From Planctomycetota bacterium (GTDB taxonomy: Bacteria > Planctomycetota > Planctomycetia > Planctomycetales > Planctomycetaceae), in contig QWPB01000024.1 in assembly GCA_003671275.1 (NCBI GenBank), forward strand, positions 62,001 to 126,000: a stretch of DNA of 64,000 nucleotides, read 5' to 3'. Shown in pieces: positions 8,433 through 17,134 of the stretch. A program made the translations under genes and the position numbers. Numbering within the stretch: position 1 is the stretch's first letter; each line of letters begins with the position of its first letter. The notes under the pieces were generated by a model. It saw only the letters and a list, made by a program, of their open reading frames with translations, did not search any database and was not told the origin of the DNA.

Positions 8433-9533
8433 TTAACTGGACGGGGGGGCATGCACCGGGGTTGGCGGAGTCATTGTCAGGCCCAATTCACGTAACAGCC
8501 ACTCCGGTCCCTGATACCCCTCGATCCGCCGGGTATCCGCCAAGAACACCGGAACGGAAAGGATTCCGCTCTGTCCGGATTCGCGTGGCTGTTGATCGAT
8601 GTCCCGCATCACGATTCGGAAACGCTTTTCGAGTGTTTGACGAAAACCTGGATGCCGCTGGAGATCCTGCTGAAACGCCAGACAGGGACCACACCAACTG
8701 GCCGACCAGACCGTGAGCACAGGCCGCTCGCTCACCACGGGTCCGGCTTGGGGAAGCGGGTGATGCCAGGGGCACCCCACACAGTCACAAGTCGTCCCGA
8801 CACGCAGCCGCGACTGTTCCCAGTTTGTCCAGTCAGCCAACAATTGAGGCAACTCAACCTGGTAGACCGCGGGCAGTGACTGCGACAGCGGGCGTTCCGC
8901 TTGCTGGACTCGCAGCAGATCGGACCGGGGCCGCTGCAGCAACAGATACTCCACGAGCGAAAATCCTTCGGCGTATAGCTGCTGCGTGGATGTCGAAGAT
9001 GTCGGATAGCTCATGGCATCGATCGTCTCGGAGGTCAGTATCCGTCGCCGGGAGAGACGTAACTGGGATCGCAGCTGAGCGTGAGACGGGGCGGATTCCG
9101 CTACGGACGCGCATCCTTCATCCAGCCAGCGGGGCAGGGCCCGACGAACGAGCGACGCCCGTACGGCATGATCGACCTCATGGGGTAAGACATCCCGCAG
9201 CACCGTATTCCGGTCGCCAAGCACAGTCATCTGCCAGCCGAAGACTTCCCCCTCGGCCAGGCGATACCGGGTGACACCCTGACCGGATCTCTGTGACCCG
9301 GACCATTCAATCGGACAAGGCTGGTACCATGGCCCTGGAAGGGGATGTCCCGACCAGAAATTGGCCGATCGATCGCGGGCCACTTCCGCGGCATGCTGCA
9401 ATTCCAAGTCAGAGCAGATGAAGTTCTGAGCCCGAAGCGTCTGGGGATGCAGGCTGAGACCCAGCAGCAGAGCCCACCGCAACATGCGGGACAGCTGCGG
9501 GACAGCTTCCGGGCAAAGCGGCAAGGTAGTCAT
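8433..9533 (-). CDS. Exported HExxH metallopeptidase-like domain fused to a thioredoxin domain
   Basis: This exported two-domain protein starts most plausibly at 9533 (MTTLPLCPEAV...) or 9485 (MLRWALLLGLSLHPQTLRAQ), both giving a signal peptide; the longer track ORF overlaps the upstream gene further. The first domain looks like a gluzincin (peptidase MA clan) with HEVDH followed 17 residues later by LPRWLDEGCAS, the usual layout of zinc His/His/Glu ligands. The C-terminal domain is a thioredoxin fold with WSASWCGPC and a cis-proline motif, SVPVF. A Cys pair (CDCVGC) sits in the linker. It probably acts in the periplasm on disulphides or as a protease; the joint role is unknown. Confidence 0.7.
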   Translation of the reverse strand: MTTLPLCPEAVPQLSRMLRWALLLGLSLHPQTLRAQNFICSDLELQHAAEVARDRSANFWSGHPLPGPWYQPCPIEWSGSQRSGQGVTRYRLAEGEVFGWQMTVLGDRNTVLRDVLPHEVDHAVRASLVRRALPRWLDEGCASVAESAPSHAQLRSQLRLSRRRILTSETIDAMSYPTSSTSTQQLYAEGFSLVEYLLLQRPRSDLLRVQQAERPLSQSLPAVYQVELPQLLADWTNWEQSRLRVGTTCDCVGCPWHHPLPQAGPVVSERPVLTVWSASWCGPCLAFQQDLQRHPGFRQTLEKRFRIVMRDIDQQPRESGQSGILSVPVFLADTRRIEGYQGPEWLLRELGLTMTPPTPVHAPPSS

Positions 9534-10206
9534 CAGAACCCCTGTCCATGTCGGGCGCTGCCGGCCAGCGCACAATTCGTTCGTACTTTCCCAAGGCCAC
9601 CAGGGTGCGCAGCAGGCGCGCGGGGGAGTACCCGGAGGGGTTGGCATGGTTCATTCGATTCAGCCGCATCAAGACAGCGGCGATCAGTTCGGAGCAGAAC
9701 AGCGTCTGTAAGTTGGCACGGGGTAATAGCCCCAGCCATCGCAGTAAACGGGTGCCCGACAGCAAGGCGCCCTTCAAATCGTATTCCACTCCCTTCGCCA
9801 GGAGTCGGCGGAACAGCAGATCCCGCAGCAGTAACTGCTCATTCCCATCGAGGCGATGAATCGGATCCAGCCGATACAAATCGACATAACCTCCCATGGC
9901 CAGATAATCCTGCAGCCGGAGTTCAGGGTCGTGGGCCTGGCAACCGGAGACCATTCGCCCCTGAATTTCGCACGGGTGCAAGCATTGGGTTGTCGATTCC
10001 ACCCACAGCAGCCCGCGATCCGAAGCGGAAATGATGGCCACATGCGATGGTCCCAGCCATAGTCCGCAGGGACCCCTGGGGGCGGCAGTCACCCAGCGGA
10101 TGACCCGGCTTGACCAATCTGTCCCGTGACACGCGACAATATCACCGGGCATCCAGCGTGGAAGAACAATCACTGAAACGCTCCGCAATTCGAGGCGGCG
10201 CGACAA
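9409..10206 (-). CDS. Permuted papain-like (YiiX/NlpC-P60 type) protein
   Basis: This is a predicted cysteine hydrolase of the circularly permuted NlpC/P60 papain-like group (YiiX/YaeF-like), which act as amidases on peptidoglycan or lipid-linked substrates. The layout fits: MPGDIVACHGTDWSSRVIRWVT near the N-terminus, the histidine block LGPSHVAIIS, a central GVEYDLKGALL, and the late cysteine block LFCSELIAAVLMRLN. No clear signal peptide is present, and the real start may be the internal MPGDIV (10152). The last ~40 residues are low complexity and overlap the start of the next gene. It leads a four-gene cluster that also encodes a protease-thioredoxin fusion, suggesting envelope work. Confidence 0.7.
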   Translation of the reverse strand: MSRRLELRSVSVIVLPRWMPGDIVACHGTDWSSRVIRWVTAAPRGPCGLWLGPSHVAIISASDRGLLWVESTTQCLHPCEIQGRMVSGCQAHDPELRLQDYLAMGGYVDLYRLDPIHRLDGNEQLLLRDLLFRRLLAKGVEYDLKGALLSGTRLLRWLGLLPRANLQTLFCSELIAAVLMRLNRMNHANPSGYSPARLLRTLVALGKYERIVRWPAAPDMDRGSDDYLAALPGSCPAAVPHVAVGSAAGSQPASPDASGSELHLL

Positions 10207-10255
10207 TCAGTCCGCCGTACGAATTATCGGGATGCGGTCGCGCAAGCGGCGACGA

Positions 10256-11251
10256 TCACTCATCCCGCACGGGCCGTCGCATCAGGGCGTCCGTCGCTTC
10301 ACGCGGGGGCAGATTCTCAAACAGCACGCGATAGACCTGTTCCGTAATGGGCATGTCAATTCCGATCCGCAGTGCAATGTCATGGACACTCCGGGCTGTA
10401 TTTACCCCTTCCGCGACGGCCGCCATGCTGGAAAGAATCTGGCTCAACGATTCACCGGCTCCCAGCCGTTTTCCCACCGAACGGTTCCGGCCATGAGGAC
10501 TGAAGCAAGTGGTCATCAGATCGCCCAGTCCTGCCAGTCCGGAAAACGTCTTCTCCTGGGCAGTGTGCATTACCCCAAAGCGGGTCATCTCGACGACTCC
10601 CCGCGTGACCAGTGCGGATTTCGCATTGTCCCCGTAACCCAAGCCGTCGCAGATCCCGGCTGCGATGGCAATCACATTCTTGAGAGCCCCCCCGAGTTCC
10701 ACACCCGCCAGATCCGAGTTGGTGTAGACGCGAAATCGGTCGGTGGCAAACAACCGCTGGGCCTGCTTGAGAAATGCGGGCTCGTGTCCCGCCAGGACCA
10801 CGCTGCACGGCATCCGGTGAGCCACTTCTTCGGCATGGCTGGGACCACTCAGCGCCACGATGGGGCGCGGTCCCAGCACCTGAGCCAGGATTTCGCTCGG
10901 ACGCAACAGGGTTTCGTTTTCGATTCCCTTAACCAGGCTGACCACGGGCACATGCGACTGGATGCAGGGGCTCAGCGTTTCGAGGGCCGATCGCAGGTAC
11001 TGCGTCGGAATGCCAACGATGTAGACCTCAGCCCCTCGGCAGGCCGCCTCGGCATCATTCGTAATGACCACTGACTCGGGCAACCGGATCCCCGGCAGCA
11101 AGCGGGAATTCTCGCGAGTCCGCGCGATCTCAGCGGTATGTGCGGCATCCCGGCCCCAAAGTGTCACCCGCACACCCGGCTGTGCGGCAAGCAGCACAGC
11201 ACAGGCTGTCGACATGGACCCGCTGCCAAGGATGGTGATCTGCTGAAGCAT
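10256..11251 (-). CDS. gpsA: NAD(P)-dependent glycerol-3-phosphate dehydrogenase
   Basis: It reduces dihydroxyacetone phosphate to sn-glycerol 3-phosphate, the backbone for phospholipid synthesis, in the cytoplasm. The N-terminal Rossmann motif is ITILGSGSMSTACAVLLA. The catalytic-lysine region is GGALKNVIAIAAGICDGLGYGDNAKSALVTRG, and FSGLAGLGDLMTTCFSPHGRNRSVG is the conserved C-terminal block. Length of 331 aa is standard. The usual GxGxWGT is GSGSMST here, which is within family variation. The 10.2 kb cluster starts 49 nt downstream on the same strand, so read-through is possible. Confidence 0.95.
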   Translation of the reverse strand: MLQQITILGSGSMSTACAVLLAAQPGVRVTLWGRDAAHTAEIARTRENSRLLPGIRLPESVVITNDAEAACRGAEVYIVGIPTQYLRSALETLSPCIQSHVPVVSLVKGIENETLLRPSEILAQVLGPRPIVALSGPSHAEEVAHRMPCSVVLAGHEPAFLKQAQRLFATDRFRVYTNSDLAGVELGGALKNVIAIAAGICDGLGYGDNAKSALVTRGVVEMTRFGVMHTAQEKTFSGLAGLGDLMTTCFSPHGRNRSVGKRLGAGESLSQILSSMAAVAEGVNTARSVHDIALRIGIDMPITEQVYRVLFENLPPREATDALMRRPVRDE

Positions 11252-11451
11252 CAGTTTGGGAGGGAAATACGGGCAGGAAGGGAATGGTGACGGACGGCAG
11301 CAGTCGGCAGATTCGGCATAACCGGCAGTTACCCAATGTTCCCTCAGAGAGTGATCTGAGGTTCGACCTTCTGGCGAAATCCGTTTGCGTCGCCCACGGA
11401 ACGAATTAGGGTTACAGAACTTCTCACCGTCCAGACTGGAAGGTCAGCATA

Positions 11452-11700
11452 ATGCAAGCCACCCTTGAGCAACAGCCGTCCATTGCATCCATTCCGTTTG
11501 TTGATCGCCGCCGCGTTGCCGATTCTGGCAGCCAGGAAGTCCGCGAACGTCGTCAATTTCAAGACTCCCGGGCTGCGGGCCGCCCGGATGTCAATGAATT
11601 TGCCGAAGCCGTCGACCGCTACAAAGTGGCTCACCATCGCCGGTTCATCACATTCGAGGAACTCTATGATGTGATGGTTTCGCTGGGTTACCACAAGTAA
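11452..11700 (+). CDS. Small conserved-looking protein of unknown function (82 aa)
   Basis: A short soluble ORF reads MQATLEQQPSIASIPF...RRQFQDSR...VNEFAEAVDRYKVAHHRRFITFEELYDVMVSLGYHK. The C-terminal half, with a helix rich in charged residues and RRFITFEELYDVMVSLGYHK, looks like a compact helical domain; I have the impression of similar small planctomycete proteins but cannot verify this. It has a good Shine-Dalgarno (GGAAGG about 8 nt before the ATG) and lies alone between divergent gpsA and convergent polA. No function can be assigned. Confidence 0.65.
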   Translation: MQATLEQQPSIASIPFVDRRRVADSGSQEVRERRQFQDSRAAGRPDVNEFAEAVDRYKVAHHRRFITFEELYDVMVSLGYHK

Positions 11701-11785
11701 GCGTCCCCCCACCCGTCCCAATGCGTGCAGCCTGTCGGAACATTCCGGCGGGCTGTTTGGCGTTGATGGCCACATCGGGACTGGA

Positions 11786-14476
11786 TCAATGGGCATCCAG
11801 CCAGTTGTCTCCCACTTTCGCATCCACCACGATCGGTACATTCAGGTCCAGGGCGTGCTCCATTTCATGCCGGGCCAGGGCGACCAACGAAGCCACCTCC
11901 GCTTCCGGGGCTTCAAAAACCAGTTCGTCGTGGATCTGCAGTAGCATCCTTCCGGGATGGTTTGCCGCTCGCATCGCCCGCTGCACATGCAGCATGGCCT
12001 GCTTGACTAGATCGGCAGCAGAACCCTGAATGACGGTATTCACGGCTTCTCGTTCCGGTTGATTCAAGCTGCGGAACCGCTTGGGGCGAATGCCATCGAT
12101 CGCCCGGCGGCGACCCAGGATTGTCTGCGTATAGCCCCGTTCCCGGACCTCTTCGAGCGTCCGGTTCATGAATTTCTCGACCTCGGCGTAACGTTGGAAA
12201 TACTCTTCGATGAAGGTGTTGGCGGCCCCCCGGTCGATGTCGAGGGCATTCGCCAGGCCGAACGCGGTCTGACCATAAATCACGCCGAAGTTGACCGCCT
12301 TGGCCACACGCCGTTGATCGGTGGTTACGGCCTCGGGGGCTATCCCAAAAACTTCCGCTGCCACCCGGCGGTGGATATCCTCGTTCTTCTGGAACGCCGC
12401 CAGCATGGCAGGATCCTGACAGAAGTGTGCCAGCATCCGCAGTTCAATCTGAGAGTAATCCAGGCAGATCAGCTTCCACCCCGGCTCGCTCGGTTCGAAG
12501 GCCCGCCGCACCGCCCGACCTTCCTCGGTACGGATCGGGATGTTCTGAAGATTGGGATCATTCGAGGCCAGTCGCCCGGTGGCCGCCGATACCTGACTGA
12601 AGGTGGTGTGGACCTTGCCGGTCTGGCGATTGATCATCAGTGGCAGCGAGTCGAGGTAGGTTCCCTTGAGCTTTGCCAGATGCCGGTGCTCCATCAACTG
12701 GGCGGGTAGCGGATGCTTGCTGGCCAGTTCGAGCAGTACGTCTTCATCGGTACTGGGGCCCGTCTTGGTCTTCTTGATGACGGGGAGATGCAGTTCATCA
12801 AACAAAATCGTCGCCAGTTGCTTGGGCGAATTGAGATTGAACTCCCGACCAGCCAGCTTGTGGCACTCGGCGGTCAGTTCACTCATCCGCTGTTCGGCGT
12901 GCTGGCTTTGGCGTTTGAGTTCGTCGGAGTTGATTCGGATTCCATGCGACTCCATCTCGGCCAGCGTGGCCATCAACGGTCGTTCGAGATTCCAGTACAG
13001 CTCCCACAGCCCCTGCTCCTTCAACTGGGGCTCGATGATCTTGGCCAACTTCCAGGTCACTTCGGCGGATTCACCCGCCTTGTCCGTAGCCTTGGTCTCG
13101 TCGACCTCAAACATCTGCAGTTGCTTTTTTCCCTTTGCCGCAGGCTCCTGGGTGGAACTCAACTCGCGATGCAAGTGTTTCCGGGAGAGCTCTCCCAGGT
13201 CATGGCTGCGGGCTCCCGCATCCAGCAAGTAATCCCCGATCATCGTGTCGAGGCCGAGGCTTTCCAACTGGACACCATGCCGCCGCAGCACCAGTAGATC
13301 GTACTTCAGATCCTGGTTGACGATTGTGTGAGTCAGCCCTTCGAGGACCGGCTTCAATGCTGTCAGAACCGCAGTTCCGGAAAGCGTTGTTGTCCCACGT
13401 GGACCATCGACGGGGAGGTAGTACCCCGCTTCGTTCTCCCAGCAGAACGACCAGCCGACAATTTCGGCGACCATGGCGTTCGGACTGGTCGTTTCCAGAT
13501 CGAGGCAGAATGTCGGCTGCTGTTTCAGCATCGACAGGAACGCTTCAAACTCGGCGATCGTCCGAATCACCCGCCAATCGCGGGCGACCGGCACCGCCTG
13601 GATCACCTGGGTCTGGGCCAGTTTTGTCTGAGCTTCATTCGCCGCCCGGCGAAAACCATAGTCCTTATACAACTCCAGAAGTTGGTCCCATTGGGGCTCC
13701 TTTAGCCGGGCCGTTTCCCAATCCAACTCGATCGGCAAGTCGCGGTTCAGTCGTACCAGTTCACGGCTCAGGTGGGCTTTGTCCGCGTAGAGCTTGAGGT
13801 TTTCCGAGACCTTTTTCCCCTTCACTTTGTCGGCGTTCGCCAGCACCTCCTCCAGCGTGCCGAACTCCTGCAGGAGGGCCGTGGCTGTCTTGGGGCCGAT
13901 CTGCGGAACACCCGGTACATTGTCCACGCTGTCGCCCACGAGTGACTGAAAATCAACCACTTGTTCGGGCCGCACCCCCCAATCTTTCATCAGATCGTCC
14001 GCATCGTACAACTGCTTCTTGCGGATGCTGTAAACCTTGATCTTGTCATTGAGCAGCTGGCGGGCATCCTTGTCGTTGGTGACCATCCGCACGTCCATCC
14101 CGGCAGCGGCCCCGCGAGTGGCCAGGGTGGCAATCACATCGTCCGCTTCCCATCCATCTACGGTCACTACGGGAATATTAAAGGCTCGAACCAGGTCCAG
14201 AACCAGCGGAATCTGCAGCTGCAGGTCCACCGGCGGGGCTTCGCGGTGGGCTTTATACTGGGAGTAAATTTCGTCACGTTTACCCGGCCCCTTCGAATCC
14301 ATCGCAAAGATCAGATGCGTTGGCTGTTTGTCTTTACGGAGGTGTTCGATGTCTGCGTTGATGCCAAACAGGGCGTTGGTAGGCTGTCCGCGAGTGCCGG
14401 TCATGGGCTGCCGGATGGCGTGAAAGACCTGAAATACCAGTGACAGGGTGTCGACGATGTAGAGCGTATCGCTCAT
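11786..14476 (-). CDS. polA: DNA polymerase I
   Basis: This is the repair and Okazaki-fragment-processing polymerase, about 896 aa from the start MSDTLYIVDTLSLVFQVFHAIR at 14476; the track ORF extends too far upstream. Three domains are present. The 5'-nuclease has DGWEADDVIATLA and LVGDSVDNVPGVPQIGPKTA. The 3'-5' exonuclease has CLDLETTSP, keeping the DxE motif. The family A polymerase has motif A (ICLDYSQIELRMLAHF), motif B (RRVAKAVNFGVIYGQTAFGLA) and motif C (LQIHDELVFEAP). All catalytic residues I can see are intact. It is divergent from cysC across about 230 nt and convergent with the 82-aa gene. Confidence 0.97.
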   Translation of the reverse strand: MSDTLYIVDTLSLVFQVFHAIRQPMTGTRGQPTNALFGINADIEHLRKDKQPTHLIFAMDSKGPGKRDEIYSQYKAHREAPPVDLQLQIPLVLDLVRAFNIPVVTVDGWEADDVIATLATRGAAAGMDVRMVTNDKDARQLLNDKIKVYSIRKKQLYDADDLMKDWGVRPEQVVDFQSLVGDSVDNVPGVPQIGPKTATALLQEFGTLEEVLANADKVKGKKVSENLKLYADKAHLSRELVRLNRDLPIELDWETARLKEPQWDQLLELYKDYGFRRAANEAQTKLAQTQVIQAVPVARDWRVIRTIAEFEAFLSMLKQQPTFCLDLETTSPNAMVAEIVGWSFCWENEAGYYLPVDGPRGTTTLSGTAVLTALKPVLEGLTHTIVNQDLKYDLLVLRRHGVQLESLGLDTMIGDYLLDAGARSHDLGELSRKHLHRELSSTQEPAAKGKKQLQMFEVDETKATDKAGESAEVTWKLAKIIEPQLKEQGLWELYWNLERPLMATLAEMESHGIRINSDELKRQSQHAEQRMSELTAECHKLAGREFNLNSPKQLATILFDELHLPVIKKTKTGPSTDEDVLLELASKHPLPAQLMEHRHLAKLKGTYLDSLPLMINRQTGKVHTTFSQVSAATGRLASNDPNLQNIPIRTEEGRAVRRAFEPSEPGWKLICLDYSQIELRMLAHFCQDPAMLAAFQKNEDIHRRVAAEVFGIAPEAVTTDQRRVAKAVNFGVIYGQTAFGLANALDIDRGAANTFIEEYFQRYAEVEKFMNRTLEEVRERGYTQTILGRRRAIDGIRPKRFRSLNQPEREAVNTVIQGSAADLVKQAMLHVQRAMRAANHPGRMLLQIHDELVFEAPEAEVASLVALARHEMEHALDLNVPIVVDAKVGDNWLDAH

Positions 14477-14703
14477 GACCACTCCGAAGGCGATTGGGGC
14501 CGAACAGCGGGGAAGGATAAACGATTGCCCCTGAGAAATGCGCCGATGGCGTCCTATCTTCCCTCGGAAGGAGCCATCCTCTAGCATCCCGGCTTCACAT
14601 CCTCCCCCACACACAAGCGGGACCGACGCCTTGGAGGAGCTTTCGATGCACCGCGACGTGGCGGTCGCGGTCCGGTCCCCACAGGTTCAGGAGTTTTTCC
14701 GAG

Positions 14704-15315
14704 ATGGCAGAGCAAAAGGCCACCAATATCACTTGGCACGACCACCGCGTGTCCAGCGCCGATCGTCAGACACTCAACGGCCACAAGGTCGCTGTGCTGT
14801 GGTTCACCGGTCTGAGCGCCGCAGGTAAGAGCACGGTTGCCAACACCGTCGATCACAAGCTGCACGCGCGCGGCATTCACACCTACATCCTGGATGGAGA
14901 CAACATCCGGATGGGTCTGAACAAGAATCTGGGCTTCAATGACGCGGACCGGACGGAAAACATCCGCCGTATCGGCGAAGTCGCCAAGCTGTTTTCTGAT
15001 GCCGGTCTGATCGCCCTGACCGCGTTCATCTCCCCGTTCAAGGCTGACCGAGATCAGGTTCGCTCCCTGTTCAAGAACGGCGAGTTCCACGAGATCTACG
15101 TCAACGCCTCGCTGGAGACCTGCGAGAAGCGCGATCCGAAGGGGCTGTACAAGAAGGCTCGCGCGGGCGAGATGAAGAACTTCACCGGGATCGATTCTCC
15201 GTACGAAGCTCCGGAAAATCCCGAACTGGTTCTCGATGCCAACACTCGCAGCATCGATGAACTGGCTGACGATGTGATCGCCTATCTGGCCAGCAAGGGC
15301 CTGTTGTCGGCGTAA
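14704..15315 (+). CDS. cysC: Adenylylsulfate kinase
   Basis: It phosphorylates adenosine 5'-phosphosulfate to PAPS in sulfate assimilation or sulfation-donor supply. At 203 aa it matches the family length. The P-loop reads GLSAAGKST (the usual form is GLSGAGKST, one Gly to Ala), followed by [34 protein letters not shown], and the late motif [16 protein letters not shown]. No cysD/cysN or cysH lies next to it, so it stands alone, with its own terminator. PAPS could serve sulfated polysaccharides as well as cysteine synthesis (inference). The ATG follows GGAG at about 11 nt. Confidence 0.95.
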   Translation: MAEQKATNITWHDHRVSSADRQTLNGHKVAVLWFTGLSAAGKSTVANTVDHKLHARGIHTYILDGDNIRMGLNKNLGFNDADRTENIRRIGEVAKLFSDAGLIALTAFISPFKADRDQVRSLFKNGEFHEIYVNASLETCEKRDPKGLYKKARAGEMKNFTGIDSPYEAPENPELVLDANTRSIDELADDVIAYLASKGLLSA

Positions 15316-15340
15316 GCCATTGCCATTCGAGTCTGCCACC

Positions 15341-15371
15341 AGGACCGGTTCGAAAGAGCCGGTCCTTTTTT
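15341..15371 (+). terminator. Intrinsic terminator after cysC
   Basis: A stem of about 10 bp, aggaccggtt/agccggtcct with one G-T pair and loop cgaaag, is followed by a run of six T residues. It lies 26 nt after the cysC stop. Confidence 0.85.
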
Positions 15372-15541
15372 ATGAGGTGACCCGAACTGCCGCACCGTTC
15401 AGAATTCGAGCATTGAATATCTGCCGTTGGCGACTACATACCTGATGGGACAGATCGGATGGGTCTGCCCGGCGATCAGGCTGGCTTTCGATAGCGTGTC
15501 CCGGCTGATTCGACGAACCCGATCGGAGACGTGACAGAGCT

Positions 15542-16882
15542 TTAGACCCCGGTGTACAGGGCGTCGATGACATCTCCGTTGAGGAGCCGGTTGGGACGCC
15601 CCAGCGGATCAAGCAACTCGGCATGTTCGTCCACGCCTAGCGCCTTGTAGATCGTGGTCAGCACATCGGCGGGAGTCCACGAACGGGACACCGGGTAGGC
15701 CGCCTGGGCATCAGACTGCCCCAGAACCTGTCCCCCACGCACACCGGCCCCAGCCATCAGCCCCGAGTAGACAAACGGCCAGTGGTCGCGACCCGGCACG
15801 GTCTGTCCTGGCAGGGTCGAGATTCGCGGTGTACGGCCAAATTCACCCATCACGACCACCAGCGTGTCTTTCAACCGTCCGCTGGCCTCGAGATCGGTCA
15901 TCAGGGCCTCCAGCCCCTGATCGAGTTGTGGCAACAGCTGGGTCTTGAGACGGCCCCAGTTGTCAACGTGCGTGTCCCAAGTTTGCACAATCCCCATCGC
16001 GGCCTGAATGATGGGGACACCGGCCTCGACGAGGCGGCGGGCCAGCAGGAGTGACTGGCCAAATTTCGAACGTCCATACCGATCGCGGGTCTCCGCCGAT
16101 TCACTGTGGATGTCGAATGCCTTGGTGACCTGGGCTGAGGTCAGCAGTGAAAATGCGAGCGACTGCTGTTCTTGAAACCCCGCCGCGCGGCCGCCCATCG
16201 GGTTTTCGCGTTCCAGCACCGAGGTCAGTTCCCGCCGCGATACCAGCCGCAAGGGCGACACCTCTGCCGGCAGAGTCAGGGCATCCACCTTGAACTGAGG
16301 ATCGTTGGGGTCCTGGTTGATTTGCCAGGGGTCGTGCTTCATCCCCAGAAAGCCGGCATACTGACCTGGCCAGGTCAACGGCCCCTCAATGAAATAATTC
16401 GGCAGCGAGACCCCGCTGGGGACTCCATCATTCCGCGGCTGCAGGTAGTCCAGTACCGAGGCCATGTTTGGAAAGTCACTTCGCGATTGCACACGATCCA
16501 GATCGCTGCCTCCACGCGGTACGGGGGTGGGACGCCCCGTCAGTGCGACGTGCGTCGCCAGCAGGTGGTTTCCTTCGACGTGTGTCAGCGTACGAATCAA
16601 TGACCAGCGGTTCATCATCCGAGCCAGACGCGGCATATGCTCACCGATCTGCACTCCCGGGATCGCGGTGTCGATCGCTCCAAACTCTCCTCGAATCACA
16701 TCGGGAGATTGCGGTTTGGGATCCCACATGTCGAGCTGGCTGGGCCCCCCGCTCAGATGAACCCAGATCACCGACTTCGCGGGGTGTGCCGACTCATTCG
16801 CCCGGAGCGTGGTGGGCAGAGCTGCTCCCAGAACCCCGGCGGCTCCCACTTTCATCAGTTCGCGTCGTCCGATCGAGAACAT
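15542..16882 (-). CDS. DUF1501 exported protein
   Basis: This is a member of the DUF1501 family, sulfatase-like exported proteins strongly expanded in planctomycetes. The N-terminus, MFSIGRRELMKVGAAGVLGAALPTTLRA, has a twin-Arg-like signal (GRRELMKVG). Family blocks are KSVIWVHLSGGPSQLDMWDPKP, the PRLARMMNRWSLIRTLTH segment, TWDTHVDNW, and near the end VVVMGEFGRTPRIS followed by GRDHWPFVYSGLMAGAGVRGGQVLG. The fold resembles alkaline-phosphatase-like enzymes but substrates are unknown. These genes commonly pair with DUF1549/DUF1553 cytochrome-like genes, which are not adjacent here, so this is an orphan copy. It is convergent with cysC. Confidence 0.9.
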   Translation of the reverse strand: MFSIGRRELMKVGAAGVLGAALPTTLRANESAHPAKSVIWVHLSGGPSQLDMWDPKPQSPDVIRGEFGAIDTAIPGVQIGEHMPRLARMMNRWSLIRTLTHVEGNHLLATHVALTGRPTPVPRGGSDLDRVQSRSDFPNMASVLDYLQPRNDGVPSGVSLPNYFIEGPLTWPGQYAGFLGMKHDPWQINQDPNDPQFKVDALTLPAEVSPLRLVSRRELTSVLERENPMGGRAAGFQEQQSLAFSLLTSAQVTKAFDIHSESAETRDRYGRSKFGQSLLLARRLVEAGVPIIQAAMGIVQTWDTHVDNWGRLKTQLLPQLDQGLEALMTDLEASGRLKDTLVVVMGEFGRTPRISTLPGQTVPGRDHWPFVYSGLMAGAGVRGGQVLGQSDAQAAYPVSRSWTPADVLTTIYKALGVDEHAELLDPLGRPNRLLNGDVIDALYTGV

Positions 16883-17070
16883 CCGCTCGCCCTCTCAAAT
16901 CCGCTGGTAATCTGTTGCAGGGACTCAGGTTGTCGCTTCTGCACCCTCCAGTTTAGCTCGACGAATCCAGGTCGGGAAAGGTCTAATGAGGGTTATCCAT
17001 CCATATCGGCTGATTTCTTCAGGGGATCCAGAACACCCCTCGATGGGCCGGTTAGGCGTACCGATCCGTA

Positions 17071-17106
17071 AAATGCAACAGGGGAGCGTCTGGCGACTCT
17101 CCCCTG
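17071..17106 (-). terminator. Intrinsic terminator of the ABC exporter operon
   Basis: An 8-bp perfect stem, caggggag/ctcccctg (17079-17106), is followed on the minus strand by ttgcattttac. It lies 30 nt past the stop of the DUF4340 gene. Confidence 0.65.
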
Positions 17107-17134
17107 GATGCGTTTGCGGATAGGTACAGACGAC

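Noticed and set aside
10232-11074. 280-aa plus-strand ORF opposite gpsA
   Set aside because: Shadow of gpsA in another strand; gpsA motifs are complete.
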